Positions 24,944 to 31,574 of a stretch of DNA of 32,065 bases are shown piece by piece; position 1 is the first letter of the stretch; each line of letters opens with the position of its first letter. The position numbers were made by a program, and so were the translations under genes. The notes beneath the pieces were generated by a model. The model was not told the origin of the DNA. It saw only the letters and a list, made by a program, of their open reading frames with translations, and did not search any database. This DNA comes from Dyella sp. SG609 (GTDB lineage Bacteria; Pseudomonadota; Gammaproteobacteria; Xanthomonadales; Rhodanobacteraceae). The stretch is from contig NZ_JAAZQJ010000020.1 of assembly GCF_012275375.1 (NCBI RefSeq), positions 1 to 32,065 on the forward strand, given 5' to 3'.

Positions 24944-24966
24944 GTCCGTTTCCATCCGAAGTGGAC
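24944..24966 (+). repeat. Palindromic array repeat, copy A
   Basis: GTCCGTTTCCATCCGAAGTGGAC. The arms GTCCGTT and AGTGGAC pair through five positions with G-U wobbles, so pairing is kept in RNA although the DNA arms differ from the consensus. It precedes the 104-aa gene. Confidence 0.75.
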
Positions 24967-24999
24967 CTGATCATGATCTCGCCAGGAAAGCATCATCCG

Positions 25000-25314
25000 A
25001 TGACCAAGTATCCCGTCGTGAACATAGGCGAGCTGCGCGGGATCTTGAACGATCTCCTTGACCACGTGGAAGCCATAAACGGCCCTGACCTTCGACTTGA
25101 CCAGGATTACTACTGGGGTGTCGACAGCGACCTCTTGTATGACATGACCAAAGAGGTGCCGAAGGCCGATCGAGTGGGGAGCCTTGGCGACAGCTGGGAA
25201 TTCCTTCTGAACTTGCGAAAGCAAGAAGGTGACATCAAGGGAGCGGGGCCTTCGCTCATGCTTATCCATGCGGCGCCACTATTGCGCTACATCGGAGAGA
25301 AGATCGGTCGGTAG
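25000..25314 (+). CDS. Hypothetical cytoplasmic protein (array gene)
   Basis: The 104-aa protein (MTKYPVVNIGELRGILNDLL, DHVEAINGPDLRLDQDYYWG, LYDMTKEVPKAD, SWEFLLNLRKQEGDIKGAGP) is soluble and acidic. I do not recognise its family; the short length and Trp/Asp-rich pattern are seen in small immunity-type proteins, which is only a guess. The ATG at 25000 is preceded by AGGAAAG at 9 nt. An upstream ATG at 24973 and a GTG inside repeat copy A are less convincing. It is a single-gene unit between repeat copies A and B. Confidence 0.7.
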   Translation: MTKYPVVNIGELRGILNDLLDHVEAINGPDLRLDQDYYWGVDSDLLYDMTKEVPKADRVGSLGDSWEFLLNLRKQEGDIKGAGPSLMLIHAAPLLRYIGEKIGR

Positions 25315-25326
25315 CAAGTACTAAAG

Positions 25327-25350
25327 GTCCGCTCTCGCCCCAGAGCGGAC
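25327..25350 (+). repeat. Palindromic array repeat, copy B
   Basis: GTCCGCTCTCGCCCCAGAGCGGAC, arms GTCCGCTCT and AGAGCGGAC, a perfect 9-bp stem. The inner stem differs from the consensus on both sides in a compensating way, and the consensus bulge is absent. It starts 13 nt after a stop codon. Confidence 0.85.
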
Positions 25351-25385
25351 ATTGGCCACGCTGCAACGGAGGATTGAAAGCAACG

Positions 25386-25841
25386 ATGGAGAACGTTCTA
25401 CGATTCGTCTTCACGACACTGCTGCTTGTGTGGTCCTCCGTGGCCTTCTCTACGGGCTTGTGGAGCATCGGAGCTACATACTTCTATACCGGTCGATTTA
25501 CGATCGAGTCGCATCACGATGTTTGCGAGCAGCCACTCAACAACCGTTGTGTAGCTCACTATGAAGTGCGTCGTCCCGATGGGGAGCTGGACGATTTTGT
25601 GCCGTTCATCTATCAGTTTGACCCGAGCTACCTGGTAGAGGGTTGGACATTTGCCAAGAATCGATGGGGGTTCTCGTACGAGATCAACGGTGCGCAGAAG
25701 CCGTGGCCCTATCTCTGGTCCCGTGTGGAATGGACACTGCTGGGTATCGGAGGATTGTCTGTCTGGTACTTCGTTGGTGGACCCGGCGCATTGAAGGGTT
25801 GGCTGCGCGACTTCAGGCGCCAAGTATTCTCGAAGGCCTAA
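25386..25841 (+). CDS. Membrane protein of unknown function (array gene)
   Basis: This 151-aa protein has an N-terminal transmembrane segment (RFVFTTLLLVWSSVAFST), a periplasmic domain with two Cys (HDVCEQPLNNRC) and aromatic residues, and a C-terminal transmembrane segment (VEWTLLGIGGLSVWYFVG) followed by a basic tail. The domain contains VRRPDGELDDFVPFIYQFDP. Family not recognised. The ATG at 25386 is preceded by GGAGG at 13 nt; an upstream TTG at 25374 is an alternative. The stop codon TAA immediately precedes repeat copy C. Confidence 0.7.
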   Translation: MENVLRFVFTTLLLVWSSVAFSTGLWSIGATYFYTGRFTIESHHDVCEQPLNNRCVAHYEVRRPDGELDDFVPFIYQFDPSYLVEGWTFAKNRWGFSYEINGAQKPWPYLWSRVEWTLLGIGGLSVWYFVGGPGALKGWLRDFRRQVFSKA

Positions 25842-25842
25842 C

Positions 25843-25866
25843 GTCTGCTCTCGACCCGAAGCGGAT
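25843..25866 (+). repeat. Palindromic array repeat, copy C
   Basis: GTCTGCTCTCGACCCGAAGCGGAT, arms GTCTGCT and AGCGGAT, pairing with wobbles. It begins 1 nt after a stop codon. Just downstream, AAGCGGACGGAGC occurs twice in tandem (25889-25901 and 25903-25915), repeating the right arm. Confidence 0.85.
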
Positions 25867-25888
25867 GAAATGCACATAGTCGGCCTGC

Positions 25889-25915
25889 AAGCGGACGGAG
25901 CCAAGCGGACGGAGC
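25889..25915 (+). repeat. Tandem partial right-arm repeats before an array gene
   Basis: AAGCGGACGGAGC occurs twice with one extra base between, and the ATG of the following gene starts at the next base. The AAGCGGAC part equals the right arm of the array palindrome, so this looks like a local duplication derived from a repeat copy. The GGAG of the last unit ends only 1 nt before the ATG. Confidence 0.6.
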
Positions 25916-26302
25916 ATGGCTGAGACAATCTTGACCATTGGTGCGATCGCCTTGGAACTCGGCATTCCAGTCGGGTTGCTTATATTCATGGCGCTAAGGC
26001 CCCAAGTTCGACCAAGAGCCATCGTCATACTTGGAGCGCTCTTTCCGGCGCTATGTCTATACGGCGCGATAGCGGTCAGCTATCTCATCTCAAGGGGAAA
26101 GTCAGACATCTTTGCGTTCTACGCCATGTGGGTGATGACTTTCGCCCCCTACCTGGCGGTCGCACTGGGAGGGCTGGCACTCTCTTTTCTTCGAAGGCCC
26201 GCGAACTATTGGGCCCGTTTTGGGCTGGGCGTGCTGACGACGCCGGCCGCATACCTAGCATTCGTTCTGGTTGCCAAGGTCATCCCTTGGCGAGCAGGGT
26301 AA
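25916..26302 (+). CDS. Small polytopic membrane protein (array gene)
   Basis: This 128-aa protein is almost entirely hydrophobic, with about four transmembrane segments (ILTIGAIALELGIPVGLLIF, VILGALFPALCLYGAIAVS, MWVMTFAPYLAVALGGLALS, LGVLTTPAAYLAFVLVAKVI). No motif identifies a function. The ATG follows tandem right-arm repeats; the GGAG 1 nt from the ATG is too close to be an ideal ribosome site, so translation may be weak or start elsewhere. It is bounded by repeat copies C and D. Confidence 0.65.
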   Translation: MAETILTIGAIALELGIPVGLLIFMALRPQVRPRAIVILGALFPALCLYGAIAVSYLISRGKSDIFAFYAMWVMTFAPYLAVALGGLALSFLRRPANYWARFGLGVLTTPAAYLAFVLVAKVIPWRAG

Positions 26303-26303
26303 A

Positions 26304-26327
26304 GTCCGCTTCCGGCCCGAAGCGGAC
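26304..26327 (+). repeat. Palindromic array repeat, copy D
   Basis: GTCCGCTTCCGGCCCGAAGCGGAC with arms GTCCGCT and AGCGGAC and a variant inner loop (CCGGCCCGA). It begins 1 nt after the stop of the preceding gene. Confidence 0.85.
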
Positions 26328-26368
26328 ATCTGAGATAGTTCGACATGGCCAGACTCTTGGGAGGCTAA

Positions 26369-26794
26369 ATGTCAGTCGACATCTTCGTATTCCTGGCACT
26401 CAATCGGGCACCAGACTTCGACGCCTGGCAAAAGGCCATGCGGGCGAGTCGCCCCGAAATGCACTTTGTCGCCCCGGTAGACCTCGCCAAACACAGTGGC
26501 TTTCTGCCCCTTGTTGTGGATGGCAAGACCACGGGCTTTTTCTTCTTCAGGAATGACGCGAAGGAGCTCGTCTCGGATTACCCGATGGTGGTGGCGGCTG
26601 GTGTCAGCGGCGGCGTTGCCTACCAGCTTTCGTTCGGTGGTGATGCGCATGAATGCATCGCAGCCATGCGATCCGCCGAGGTGCTGGTGAAGAACTTCGG
26701 CGGTGTTGCGTTTGACCCTCAGGGCGGAAAGGTCATGACCATCAAAGATCTGGATGACAATGCGGCGCTCTGTGGAACTTCATTGAGGCCGTAG
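26369..26794 (+). CDS. Hypothetical protein (array gene, coupled to a RibD-like gene)
   Basis: This 141-aa soluble protein (SVDIFVFLALNRAPDFDAWQ, HFVAPVDLAKHSGFLPLVVD, GKTTGFFFFRNDAKELV, GVSGGVAYQLSFGGDAHECI) has alternating beta and helical segments and no recognised catalytic motif. The family is unknown to me. The start has a GGGAGG site 8 nt upstream. Its stop is 9 nt from the next start, so these two genes form one cassette-like unit bounded on the left by repeat copy D. Confidence 0.7.
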   Translation: MSVDIFVFLALNRAPDFDAWQKAMRASRPEMHFVAPVDLAKHSGFLPLVVDGKTTGFFFFRNDAKELVSDYPMVVAAGVSGGVAYQLSFGGDAHECIAAMRSAEVLVKNFGGVAFDPQGGKVMTIKDLDDNAALCGTSLRP

Positions 26795-26803
26795 GAGACT
26801 CAA

Positions 26804-27373
26804 ATGCCGATATCAGTGCTCTTCATGTCCATGTCGCTCGACGGATATATCGCTGGCCCCAACGACGAACCAGGCAACCCCGGCGGCGACGGCTTCGACC
26901 GGCTGCACGAATGGTATGGAGACTTCTTCCGGCCATCGGGGGCGGTCGGGCAGTTGTGGGACGAATGGAATTCACCGGGCGCGATTCTGGCAGGACGGCG
27001 TACGGTGGAGCAGATCGATCACTGGGGCGGTGATAATCACGGTGTCCCCATCATCGTGCCAAGCCATCGTCCGCCCGGCCCTTCGGTGGCAAACTATCCA
27101 TTGGTGAAGTACGTGCTCGACGGGATTGAGAGCGCCATGGCGCAGGCCAAGGCCGCCGCTGGGGACCGCAACGTACTGATGCTCGGCGCGTACACGGCGC
27201 AACGGGCGCTCGAGGCTGGCGTGCTGGACGAGTTGCAGATCCACCAGATCCCGGTGCTGTTTGGCGGTGGCCTCCGACTGTTCGATGTATTGCCGTCGCG
27301 CGTCGAATTGGAGATTGTTCGGGTGATCGATACGCCGGATGCCACACATATCCGTTATCGCGTCCGTCGCTGA
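26804..27373 (+). CDS. Dihydrofolate reductase-family (RibD C-terminal-like) protein
   Basis: This 189-aa protein is of the DHFR/RibD-C fold: MSLDGYIAGPNDEPG near the N-terminus, AILAGRRTVEQIDHWGG, and the C-terminal NVLMLGAYTAQRALEAGVLD and LDELQIHQIPVLFGGGLRLF, with the conserved GG of the nucleotide site. It is expected to bind NAD(P)H and reduce a small substrate that cannot be named. This is the most recognisable enzyme of the array. A TAGGAGAC ribosome site precedes the ATG. No repeat copy separates it from the following gene. Confidence 0.9.
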   Translation: MPISVLFMSMSLDGYIAGPNDEPGNPGGDGFDRLHEWYGDFFRPSGAVGQLWDEWNSPGAILAGRRTVEQIDHWGGDNHGVPIIVPSHRPPGPSVANYPLVKYVLDGIESAMAQAKAAAGDRNVLMLGAYTAQRALEAGVLDELQIHQIPVLFGGGLRLFDVLPSRVELEIVRVIDTPDATHIRYRVRR

Positions 27374-27497
27374 TCCGAATTCGATCCGAGGCAGGCATGG
27401 CGACGATGGGATGAGCGGCGCCACGCGAAGAGCTTGTCGCGATGTCCGCGATGACTTTAATCGGCGCCTCAAGCTGGACAACGGCGAGGATGTAGAG

Positions 27498-27866
27498 ATG
27501 CGAAAGAAAGTCCTGGTGCTTTTCGGGGCGGTAACGCTGGTCTGGGCTGGTAGCCTTTGGATGGCTTTCTGGTCTGGATTCAGCTGCCATCTTTCCGTGG
27601 CCACGGTTGCCGCACATGGCGCGGATCGTGCTCGTCTTAAACAGAACGCATGGCTTCTTCAGAAGATTGAGGATAGCGATATCGAGTCTGCGCGAGCTTC
27701 GCTCAGCGAGTCCGTGAAGCTCGATGATGAGCTGGTCAAGTTAGACAAGAAGACGCCAAAGTTCGGCCTGGCGGACATAACGCTGGCTGGGTTGACGAGC
27801 CCTAAGGAGCTCATGGCTCTTCTTAATACAGCCCAGGAATTGGATGACGCTCATGAACAACCCTGA
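27498..27866 (+). CDS. Hypothetical membrane-anchored protein (array gene)
   Basis: This 122-aa protein has a basic start and a single hydrophobic N-terminal segment (VLVLFGAVTLVWAGSLWMAF, residues 6-25), then a helical, charged domain with KQNAWLLQKIEDSDIESARA and LSESVKLDDELVKLDKK, likely a short coiled coil in the periplasm or outside. The family is unknown. A longer frame upstream exists but the signal-like segment supports ATG 27498. The 124 bp before it hold no repeat copy, the longest repeat-free spacer between plus-strand array genes. Confidence 0.7.
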   Translation: MRKKVLVLFGAVTLVWAGSLWMAFWSGFSCHLSVATVAAHGADRARLKQNAWLLQKIEDSDIESARASLSESVKLDDELVKLDKKTPKFGLADITLAGLTSPKELMALLNTAQELDDAHEQP

Positions 27867-27920
27867 CCGTCGATGACAATCCGATCCAGTTCTTGGGCGG
27901 GGCACTTGGAAAAACGCAAG

Positions 27921-27944
27921 GTCCGCTTTCAACTCAAAACGGAC
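27921..27944 (+). repeat. Palindromic array repeat, copy E (diverged)
   Basis: GTCCGCTTTCAACTCAAAACGGAC with arms GTCCG and CGGAC and a diverged core. It starts 54 nt after the preceding stop, further than the others. Confidence 0.7.
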
Positions 27945-27995
27945 ATATAGGAACTTAGCTGTACGGCGCCACCACCAACTTTTGAGAATGCATGG

Positions 27996-28391
27996 ATGTT
28001 CGTAATTCACTCGAATTCATCAGATAGGGAAGTTCGATTCCTAGATCGCCGCGGTGATGAGTTCATCGTCGAGATCCAGGGGCGCGGTGTGAGGGCAACG
28101 CAGTGGGTTTCCGCTTTTACCGACTCCAAAGGGCTCGCTCGGTGGATGGAAGAGTTGGCTACCAACCGGCTTCCTTGGAAGGGCGCGAATTCTTGGTCAA
28201 CCCTTGGGGGCGAATTCGAAATTTCCGCCACTTGCACCGCTGGAGGGGTCGTAACCTTCAAGGTAACTCTTAGTGGACTTCCCGGCAGCGATGAGGGGTG
28301 GCACGTCACAGCCGGTATCAGCAGCGAGCTCGGGCAATTGGCGGTCCTTGCTGGGGCAGCTCACCAATTCTTTGCGGATTCTGAAGCCTGA
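27996..28391 (+). CDS. DUF6228-family protein (array gene)
   Basis: This 131-aa soluble protein (REVRFLDRRGDEFIVEIQGR, VSAFTDSKGLARWMEELATN, FEISATCTAGGVVTFKVTL, GWHVTAGISSELGQLAVLAG) matches the beta-sheet plus helix pattern of DUF6228, a small family found among bacterial toxin-immunity and cassette genes. A specific role is not established. The ATG at 27996 lacks a strong ribosome site. It is bounded by repeat copies E and F. Confidence 0.7.
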   Translation: MFVIHSNSSDREVRFLDRRGDEFIVEIQGRGVRATQWVSAFTDSKGLARWMEELATNRLPWKGANSWSTLGGEFEISATCTAGGVVTFKVTLSGLPGSDEGWHVTAGISSELGQLAVLAGAAHQFFADSEA

Positions 28392-28421
28392 TGGCCTGGA
28401 GTCCTTCACGCTTGCAGTAAG

Positions 28422-28445
28422 GTCCGCTATCGACCCGAAGCGGAC
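28422..28445 (+). repeat. Palindromic array repeat, copy F
   Basis: GTCCGCTATCGACCCGAAGCGGAC, the consensus with A at the bulged position. It starts 31 nt after the preceding stop and 22 nt before the next ATG. Confidence 0.9.
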
Positions 28446-28467
28446 GCCATCTAGGAAAGGGGAATCT

Positions 28468-28656
28468 ATGAGTGGCACAATTGATGTTCGGCTCACATCG
28501 GACGAGCTTCGATTTGTAATCTCATGTGGCTCTGCGCTGCTTCTGAATATCCCAGAAGGTTCGCTGCCCACCTACACGCACTTCAGCAAAGCCCAGATCA
28601 TCGATTTCTCATTGCGGATACGTGAGCAACTCGACCAGGCTGGATACGACATGTGA
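28468..28656 (+). CDS. Very small hypothetical protein (array gene)
   Basis: The 62-aa protein (MSGTIDVRLTSDELRFVISC, GSALLLNIPEGSLPTYTHFS, KAQIIDFSLRIREQLDQAGY) is an intact frame with a good AGGAAAGGGG site 8 nt upstream. It is exactly fitted between repeat copies F and G, which supports it as a real cassette gene despite its size. Family unknown. Confidence 0.65.
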   Translation: MSGTIDVRLTSDELRFVISCGSALLLNIPEGSLPTYTHFSKAQIIDFSLRIREQLDQAGYDM

Positions 28657-28659
28657 ACT

Positions 28660-28683
28660 GTCCGCTATCGACCCGAAGCGGAC
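28660..28683 (+). repeat. Palindromic array repeat, copy G
   Basis: GTCCGCTATCGACCCGAAGCGGAC, identical to copy F over 24 nt. It begins 4 nt after the stop of the 62-aa gene. Confidence 0.9.
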
Positions 28684-28712
28684 ATTGTGAAGATCAACAC
28701 ATGGGAGGAAGG

Positions 28713-29660
28713 ATGCCAAGGATCGCGTGGCTAGTCGTCATCAACCTGGCTCTAGCAGGATGTACGCCTTCGGACAGGATTAGTTCGGACGCCGCTACTC
28801 ACGCGCTCCAGGGAGACCTGAGTTCGCTTAACGTGTCCGATCCAGTTGGCGACGTCAGGGCTCATCTAGCTGAAGGTGATTTTCGTCCCATTGGTCTGGG
28901 GCATGGAGAGCAATCATGGTCTTGCACCCTTCCAGGTCAGCAACAGGCTCAGATACAGAGAATTGAATTAGGCGTCGGCGCGCGGTGCTTACGCGATGCA
29001 CGTCCGCAGCCGAACGACGCCACACACGAAGAACTCGTCGCAAAGGCGATGGTTTACGCAGGCACTTATAACGATGCTCTGATCAACGACACGGGTGGCA
29101 GATACTTCGTCAGATTTATGGCCGACGGGTTGCTCTGGACCATTCCTGATAATTTTGAAACGAGCATCAGAAAAGACATCAACGGTAAAGTGCAGCATTG
29201 GGAGCTGAGAGCCTTCTGGCGGAACAATGCATTCGGTAGGTGCATTCAACCCGACGAATGTCAAGTGCTTGTAAGGGTTTTATCTGAAGAAAGCTATCCG
29301 CGAGGCGGGATTTCTAGTAGCCCGCACGATGGATCGGATCTTCATCTTAAACTCATGCAGACGTCTCTCAGCCAGAAGACGTTCTCGGAACTTCGATACA
29401 TAGGCTCCGAATCAAAGATGCATTACTTCATCATGGAGCCGCGCGATGTGGGCTACGTGACATGTTGGTCGACGATGGATAAATACGTGGCGCCCACAGT
29501 AGAGCCGGGAATCGATCAGCGAAAGGATCTTACGTGCTGGGCGACGATGGAGATGCCCAATCGGAGTGAGATATTGGCCCAGGTGGAGGGAGCAAGCCTC
29601 GGGCGCATTGGTTCGACACTCAAGCAGCTACGTATTGAACTTTTGGCATTCCATCATTGA
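28713..29660 (+). CDS. Lipoprotein of unknown function (array gene)
   Basis: This 315-aa precursor has a lipoprotein signal (PRIAWLVVINLALAGC, lipobox LAGC at residue 16) and a large mature part. A C-terminal half contains MHYFIMEPRDVGYVTCWSTM, DKYVAPTVEPGIDQRKDLTC and WATMEMPNRSEILAQVEG. It is the largest gene of the array. ATG 28713 directly follows GGAGGAAGG; an ATG at 28701 is in frame but lies in that site. The family is not recognised. It is bounded by repeat copies G and H. Confidence 0.75.
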   Translation: MPRIAWLVVINLALAGCTPSDRISSDAATHALQGDLSSLNVSDPVGDVRAHLAEGDFRPIGLGHGEQSWSCTLPGQQQAQIQRIELGVGARCLRDARPQPNDATHEELVAKAMVYAGTYNDALINDTGGRYFVRFMADGLLWTIPDNFETSIRKDINGKVQHWELRAFWRNNAFGRCIQPDECQVLVRVLSEESYPRGGISSSPHDGSDLHLKLMQTSLSQKTFSELRYIGSESKMHYFIMEPRDVGYVTCWSTMDKYVAPTVEPGIDQRKDLTCWATMEMPNRSEILAQVEGASLGRIGSTLKQLRIELLAFHH

Positions 29661-29670
29661 ATCGTCAAAT

Positions 29671-29694
29671 GTCCGCTTTCGACCCGAAGCAGAA
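29671..29694 (+). repeat. Palindromic array repeat, copy H (3' arm diverged)
   Basis: GTCCGCTTTCGACCCGAAGCAGAA: the 3' arm has changed (GCAGAA instead of GCGGAC), so the outer stem no longer pairs. It starts 11 nt after the stop of the lipoprotein gene and precedes the frameshifted gene. Confidence 0.8.
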
Positions 29695-29732
29695 ACTCCA
29701 TTTTTAGCGAAGATGAGGTTCGGGCTGTCCAG

Positions 29733-30183
29733 ATGAAAACCTACCCGCTCAAACGGAATGGCGATCAGTCTTCGCATTCGAAATTCCCGCAGCGGGGCTT
29801 TGGACTAGCTCGCTTGCACGGTTGCTACGGCAAGCCCCATAGCCGGCTGGTGCGTTTGGTGGGCCGGCGATGCGGGTTACGGAGCAACTCGGGGGCAGAT
29901 AGCGCCCGACGGCGCGGCGGCGCTATCGATCGGACTGCTGACTCTCGCCACAGGGTTGGTGCGTATGAACCGATATGCACGCCGCGTGGCGGCCGCATTC
30001 TCCCTTCTTGGGGCGATCATTATTCCAATCGGGGTTTTCAACCCGTTTGCCGCCATGGATTACTCCGGGGAACCGCCGACCGTGATGAGCACGTTGGCAT
30101 GGACTATTCCCGTGGTCGCTGGGCTGCTGCTCCTGGCTTGGCTGCTTGATTCGGCGGAGAACTCGACGACTTCGGCAAGGTAG
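29733..30183 (+). pseudogene. Frameshifted hybrid gene (array remnant)
   Basis: Sequence resembling protein occurs in three frames in succession. MKTYPLKRNG (from 29733) continues after a shift as WRSVFAFEIPAAGLWTSSLA. After a further shift, TVATASPIAGWCVWWAGDAG and GAAALSIGLLTLATGLVRMN read on into the open frame with RVAAAFSLLGAIIIPIGVFN, PTVMSTLAWTIPVVAGLLLL ending at 30183, a membrane protein. The last frame has an in-frame TAG at 29806-29808 and no start codon until near 29956. It looks like a decayed or recombined cassette gene, or one with base errors. A 75-aa membrane protein from about 29956 is a minimal alternative. Confidence 0.5.
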
Positions 30184-30189
30184 TTGAAA

Positions 30190-30213
30190 GTCTGCTTTCG
30201 ACCCACGGCGGAC
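30190..30213 (+). repeat. Palindromic array repeat, copy I
   Basis: GTCTGCTTTCGACCCACGGCGGAC, arms GTCTGC and GCGGAC (one wobble pair). It begins 7 nt after the preceding stop. Confidence 0.85.
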
Positions 30214-30240
30214 GTTTCAAAACGGAGCAAGGGCACTTTC

Positions 30241-30795
30241 TCAAGCGACAGCGTACTCACCCTTGCGGATAGCCGGACGGATCGGCAGCGTGAGGTCGCC
30301 GGCGATGAGTTGCAGTTCGCCGTCCTGGATCAGGCATTGCAGGCGCATGCTGCGCTCGCACAGGGCAGCCAGTTGCTGCATGTCGGCGTGGTCGATGGCG
30401 AGCACGCTGAGGTTGTCGTGGCGGGTGAGCGTGCTGGCGATCTTGCTCCACCAGACGTCGGCGGCATGGCCGCCATAGGCCAGCACCACGACGTGCCGCG
30501 ACTGGTTGCAGGCTTTGCGCAAGCGTGTTTCATCAGGCAGGCCGACGTCGATCCACAGCTCGATCTCGTCGGTATAGGCCTTGCGCCACAGGGCCGGTTC
30601 GTCGGTGTCGCTGAGCCCCTTGCCGAACTCCAGCCGTTCGTCGGCATACAGCGTGAACGCGAGCAGGCGCGCCATCAATCGCTCCTCGGTTTCCGACGGA
30701 TGCCGGGCGAGGGTCAATGCGTGGGTGGCGTAGTAGTGCCGGTCCATGTCGCTGATCGACAGTTCGGCCTTGTGGATGGTGGCGGTGAGGGCCAT
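30241..30795 (-). CDS. yaeQ: YaeQ family protein
   Basis: This 184-aa protein starts MALTATIHKAELSISDMDRH and contains YATHALTLARHPSETEERLM, FTLYADERLEFGKGLSDTDE, PALWRKAYTDEIELWIDVGL and VVVLAYGGHAADVWW, the YaeQ signature of a PD-(D/E)xK-fold family. Length fits (about 180 aa). The E. coli homologue was found as a suppressor of haemolysin expression defects, but its role is unclear. It is the only gene of the array on the minus strand and is more GC-rich than its neighbours, so it may be an original chromosomal gene around which array genes were placed. Confidence 0.92.
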   Translation of the reverse strand: MALTATIHKAELSISDMDRHYYATHALTLARHPSETEERLMARLLAFTLYADERLEFGKGLSDTDEPALWRKAYTDEIELWIDVGLPDETRLRKACNQSRHVVVLAYGGHAADVWWSKIASTLTRHDNLSVLAIDHADMQQLAALCERSMRLQCLIQDGELQLIAGDLTLPIRPAIRKGEYAVA

Positions 30796-31017
30796 GGGGG
30801 GGCACTTGAGTGGGCGTAAAGCGACCATTTTACGCGGCTTTGCCCCGGGGGGGGGGACACCGGGGGCCATGCTTGGGCCGCCCGTCTTGCGGCCATGCCA
30901 GGAGGTTGGCCGTAGTCGTCCATCGAATGCAGAGTCGGGCTCACGCCGTGGTCTGTGACGCCAATTCTGCCCGCTGTTCCGATCAACCCGCCGGCGTGGG
31001 ATAACGAGCTAGCATTA
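30796..31017. other. Intergenic stretch with a G10 tract
   Basis: Between yaeQ and repeat copy J lies a G10 run at 30847-30856, 52-61 bp upstream of the yaeQ start on its 5' side, and GGGGG at 30862-30866. A homopolymer there could slip and alter promoter spacing. The remainder holds no convincing gene. Confidence 0.4.
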
Positions 31018-31041
31018 GTCCGCTTTCGACCCAAAGCGGAC
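31018..31041 (+). repeat. Palindromic array repeat, copy J
   Basis: GTCCGCTTTCGACCCAAAGCGGAC with perfect 7-nt arms (GTCCGCT and AGCGGAC). It begins a unit with no plus-strand gene before it: the upstream neighbour is the minus-strand yaeQ. Confidence 0.9.
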
Positions 31042-31070
31042 CTTAGGGGCTCTGCGCAGGAGCGCAACCG

Positions 31071-31508
31071 ATGGAAGTCTTGGAGCCACCATCAAGGGGA
31101 GTGATGGTCATGCAAAGTAAATTTGAGACTTACTACGTGCCGGCGCTCTACTCGACCGTTGGGATACTTCTGGCCTTGAACCTCTTGGGCCTGATGAGTG
31201 GCATATGGATAACGCTTTTGCCAATCGCCATCCAGATATCAATTATCTTTTCGGTCTATACGCGCAAGACGTGGGCGTATCTTGTAGTCAGGGCCTGGTC
31301 GGCGATCTGCATTTTCTCGGGTGCGGCGCTCTGGCTGGCCGTGCTTCTACGAGGTGGTGAGTTTTCACACTCCGCCGGATATATGGTCTCCCAGACGCTG
31401 GTTTTATTGCTGGGTGTTCTTTTCTTCAAGAGCGCCAAGGCGGTGCTTTCGGAGCGAGCCCACATGGATGCCGCACCCAGTAGGGATATGCATCAGGAGG
31501 AGATCTGA
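31071..31508 (+). CDS. Small membrane protein of unknown function (array gene)
   Basis: This 145-aa protein has about four transmembrane segments (VPALYSTVGILLALNLLGLM, ITLLPIAIQISIIFSVY, AICIFSGAALWLAVLL, YMVSQTLVLLLGVLFFK) and a short hydrophilic C-terminus. ATG 31071 is preceded by AGGAG 8 nt upstream; internal ATGs near 31104-31110 have a second site. The family is not recognised; the arrangement resembles small DUF membrane proteins. It lies between repeat copies J and K. Confidence 0.7.
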   Translation: MEVLEPPSRGVMVMQSKFETYYVPALYSTVGILLALNLLGLMSGIWITLLPIAIQISIIFSVYTRKTWAYLVVRAWSAICIFSGAALWLAVLLRGGEFSHSAGYMVSQTLVLLLGVLFFKSAKAVLSERAHMDAAPSRDMHQEEI

Positions 31509-31509
31509 T

Positions 31510-31533
31510 GTTCGCTCTCGATCCGAAGCGGAT
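31510..31533 (+). repeat. Palindromic array repeat, copy K
   Basis: GTTCGCTCTCGATCCGAAGCGGAT, arms GTTCGCT and AGCGGAT pairing through wobbles. It starts 1 nt after a stop codon. Confidence 0.85.
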
Positions 31534-31574
31534 ATTGCGCCACACCCAGATTTCTCCCAGAGGGAGAACATGGA

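Noticed and set aside
24914-31533. The repeats as classical integron attC sites
   Set aside because: The expected paired core sites (RYYYAAC and GTTRRRY) do not flank the copies, copies are only about 24 nt long, and no integron integrase is in the window. GCCTAAC near 25838 is one chance match without its partner.
24914-31533. A CRISPR array
   Set aside because: Spacers are protein-coding and of very unequal length (roughly 30 to 1100 nt), and no cas genes are present.
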